NCBI GenBank assembly: GCA_964429005.1
Contig: CAYSAJ010000053.1
Location: 1-6,546 of the forward strand
Length of the DNA stretch: 6,546 bases
Direction of reading: 5' to 3'
Source: JACRBE01 sp964429005
GTDB taxonomy: Bacteria; Chlamydiota; Chlamydiia; Chlamydiales; JACRBE01
Position numbers and translations under genes: made by a program. Every line of letters begins with the position of its first letter. Within the stretch, counting starts at the first letter, position 1. Below, in pieces: positions 6,296 through 6,546 of the stretch. The notes beneath the pieces were generated by a model. It was not told the origin of the DNA and ran no database searches. It saw nothing but the letters and a program-made list of their open reading frames with translations.

Positions 6296-6546
6296 GGGTT
6301 ACTCTTCTTCAAAGCAGAAGGCTTGAGTCTTACAGTTACAGGCATCCCTTGCTTTAGGTAGCGGCCAGGATTATCAACATAAATCCGCAGACGATAGACG
6401 AGGTCTGTCCGAAGCTTTGTAGTTTCTACAGTTTTAGGTGTAAATTCAGCTACGGGAGAAATAAATCCTACCTTCCCCATGTAACTCCCTAACTCCTTCG
6501 TGTCAGTGATAATTTCAGCAGGCATTCCAAAATAGACTTCTCCTAA
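6292..6546 (-). CDS. ybhG: HlyD/YbhG-family periplasmic adaptor (membrane fusion protein), C-terminal fragment cut by window edge
   Basis: This is the adaptor that connects the inner-membrane permease to the outer-membrane channel. Only the last 84 residues are in the window. The frame stays open to 6546 (LGEVYFG precedes the Met codon at 6525), so that Met is internal and the true start lies outside. The visible part is the C-terminal beta-barrel and membrane-proximal region, with the GMPAEI strand (codons just below 6528), GKVGFISPVAEFTPKTVET (roughly 6409-6477) and the closing GRYLKQGMPVTVRL. The combination of AEFTPK-V-T, an LVYRLRIYV strand and the final GMPVTV is typical of YbhG-like adaptors. 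It is the most upstream visible gene of the operon and overlaps the ATPase by 4 nt (GTGA). Relatives are anchored in the inner membrane or secreted by an N-terminal signal, which cannot be checked here. Confidence 0.9.
   Translation of the reverse strand, partial: LGEVYFGMPAEIITDTKELGSYMGKVGFISPVAEFTPKTVETTKLRTDLVYRLRIYVDNPGRYLKQGMPVTVRLKPSALKKSNP

Noticed and set aside
6523..6525. ATG as the start of a small 77-residue protein next to the ATPase
   Set aside because: The codons before it (LGEVYFG) continue a typical adaptor beta-barrel strand to the window edge, so this Met is internal to a truncated HlyD/YbhG-like gene.

Overview
The window is protein-coding almost throughout. On the minus strand it holds most of one operon for a tripartite ABC-2-type efflux system of the YbhGFSR kind, with a dedicated outer-membrane channel gene at its end. 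On the plus strand, converging on that operon, is the 3' part of an endonuclease/exonuclease/phosphatase (EEP) family gene. The host is a diderm (Gram-negative-type) bacterium: it encodes an outer-membrane lipoprotein channel with a clear lipobox, a periplasmic adaptor and a matching inner-membrane exporter. The DNA looks moderately AT-rich by eye. The sequence alone does not fix the phylum. A Chlamydia-like or gammaproteobacterial intracellular lineage is a guess only.

Layout: (1) 1-848, plus strand, is a 5'-truncated EEP gene. Its visible part begins with the C-terminal PSDHL end of one EEP domain and continues straight into a second domain, which suggests a tandem-domain protein. (2) 849-865 is a 17-nt convergent gap. 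A 12-bp hairpin reaches across it and covers both stop codons. (3) 866-2335, minus strand, is a NodT/OprM/CusC-type outer-membrane efflux lipoprotein. (4) 2332-3441 is a YbhR-like ABC-2 permease. (5) 3442-4602 is a YbhS-like ABC-2 permease. (6) 4571-6295 is a YbhF-like ATPase with two fused nucleotide-binding domains. (7) 6292-6546 is the C-terminal end of a YbhG/HlyD-like periplasmic adaptor, cut by the window edge.

Transcription of the operon runs from high to low coordinates: adaptor, double ATPase, permease S, permease R, outer-membrane channel. The junctions are a 4-nt GTGA overlap, a 32-nt (or 20-nt) overlap, direct abutment (TAG then ATG) and another 4-nt GTGA overlap, so the five genes are very likely co-transcribed and translationally coupled. 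Together they encode every layer of an exporter: the ATPase drives a YbhS/YbhR permease pair in the inner membrane, the adaptor bridges the periplasm, and the lipoprotein channel opens to the outside. The substrate cannot be read from sequence; E. coli YbhGFSR relatives have been linked to drug and cation export.

No RNA genes, mobile elements, CRISPR arrays or long repeats were seen. The operon promoter and any regulator lie outside the window, beyond 6546. I do not see a wholly new system. The points most worth a second look are the tandem (or permuted) EEP protein with an incomplete second domain, the asymmetric degeneration of the two ATP sites in the fused ATPase, and permease C-terminal codons that double as ribosome binding sites.
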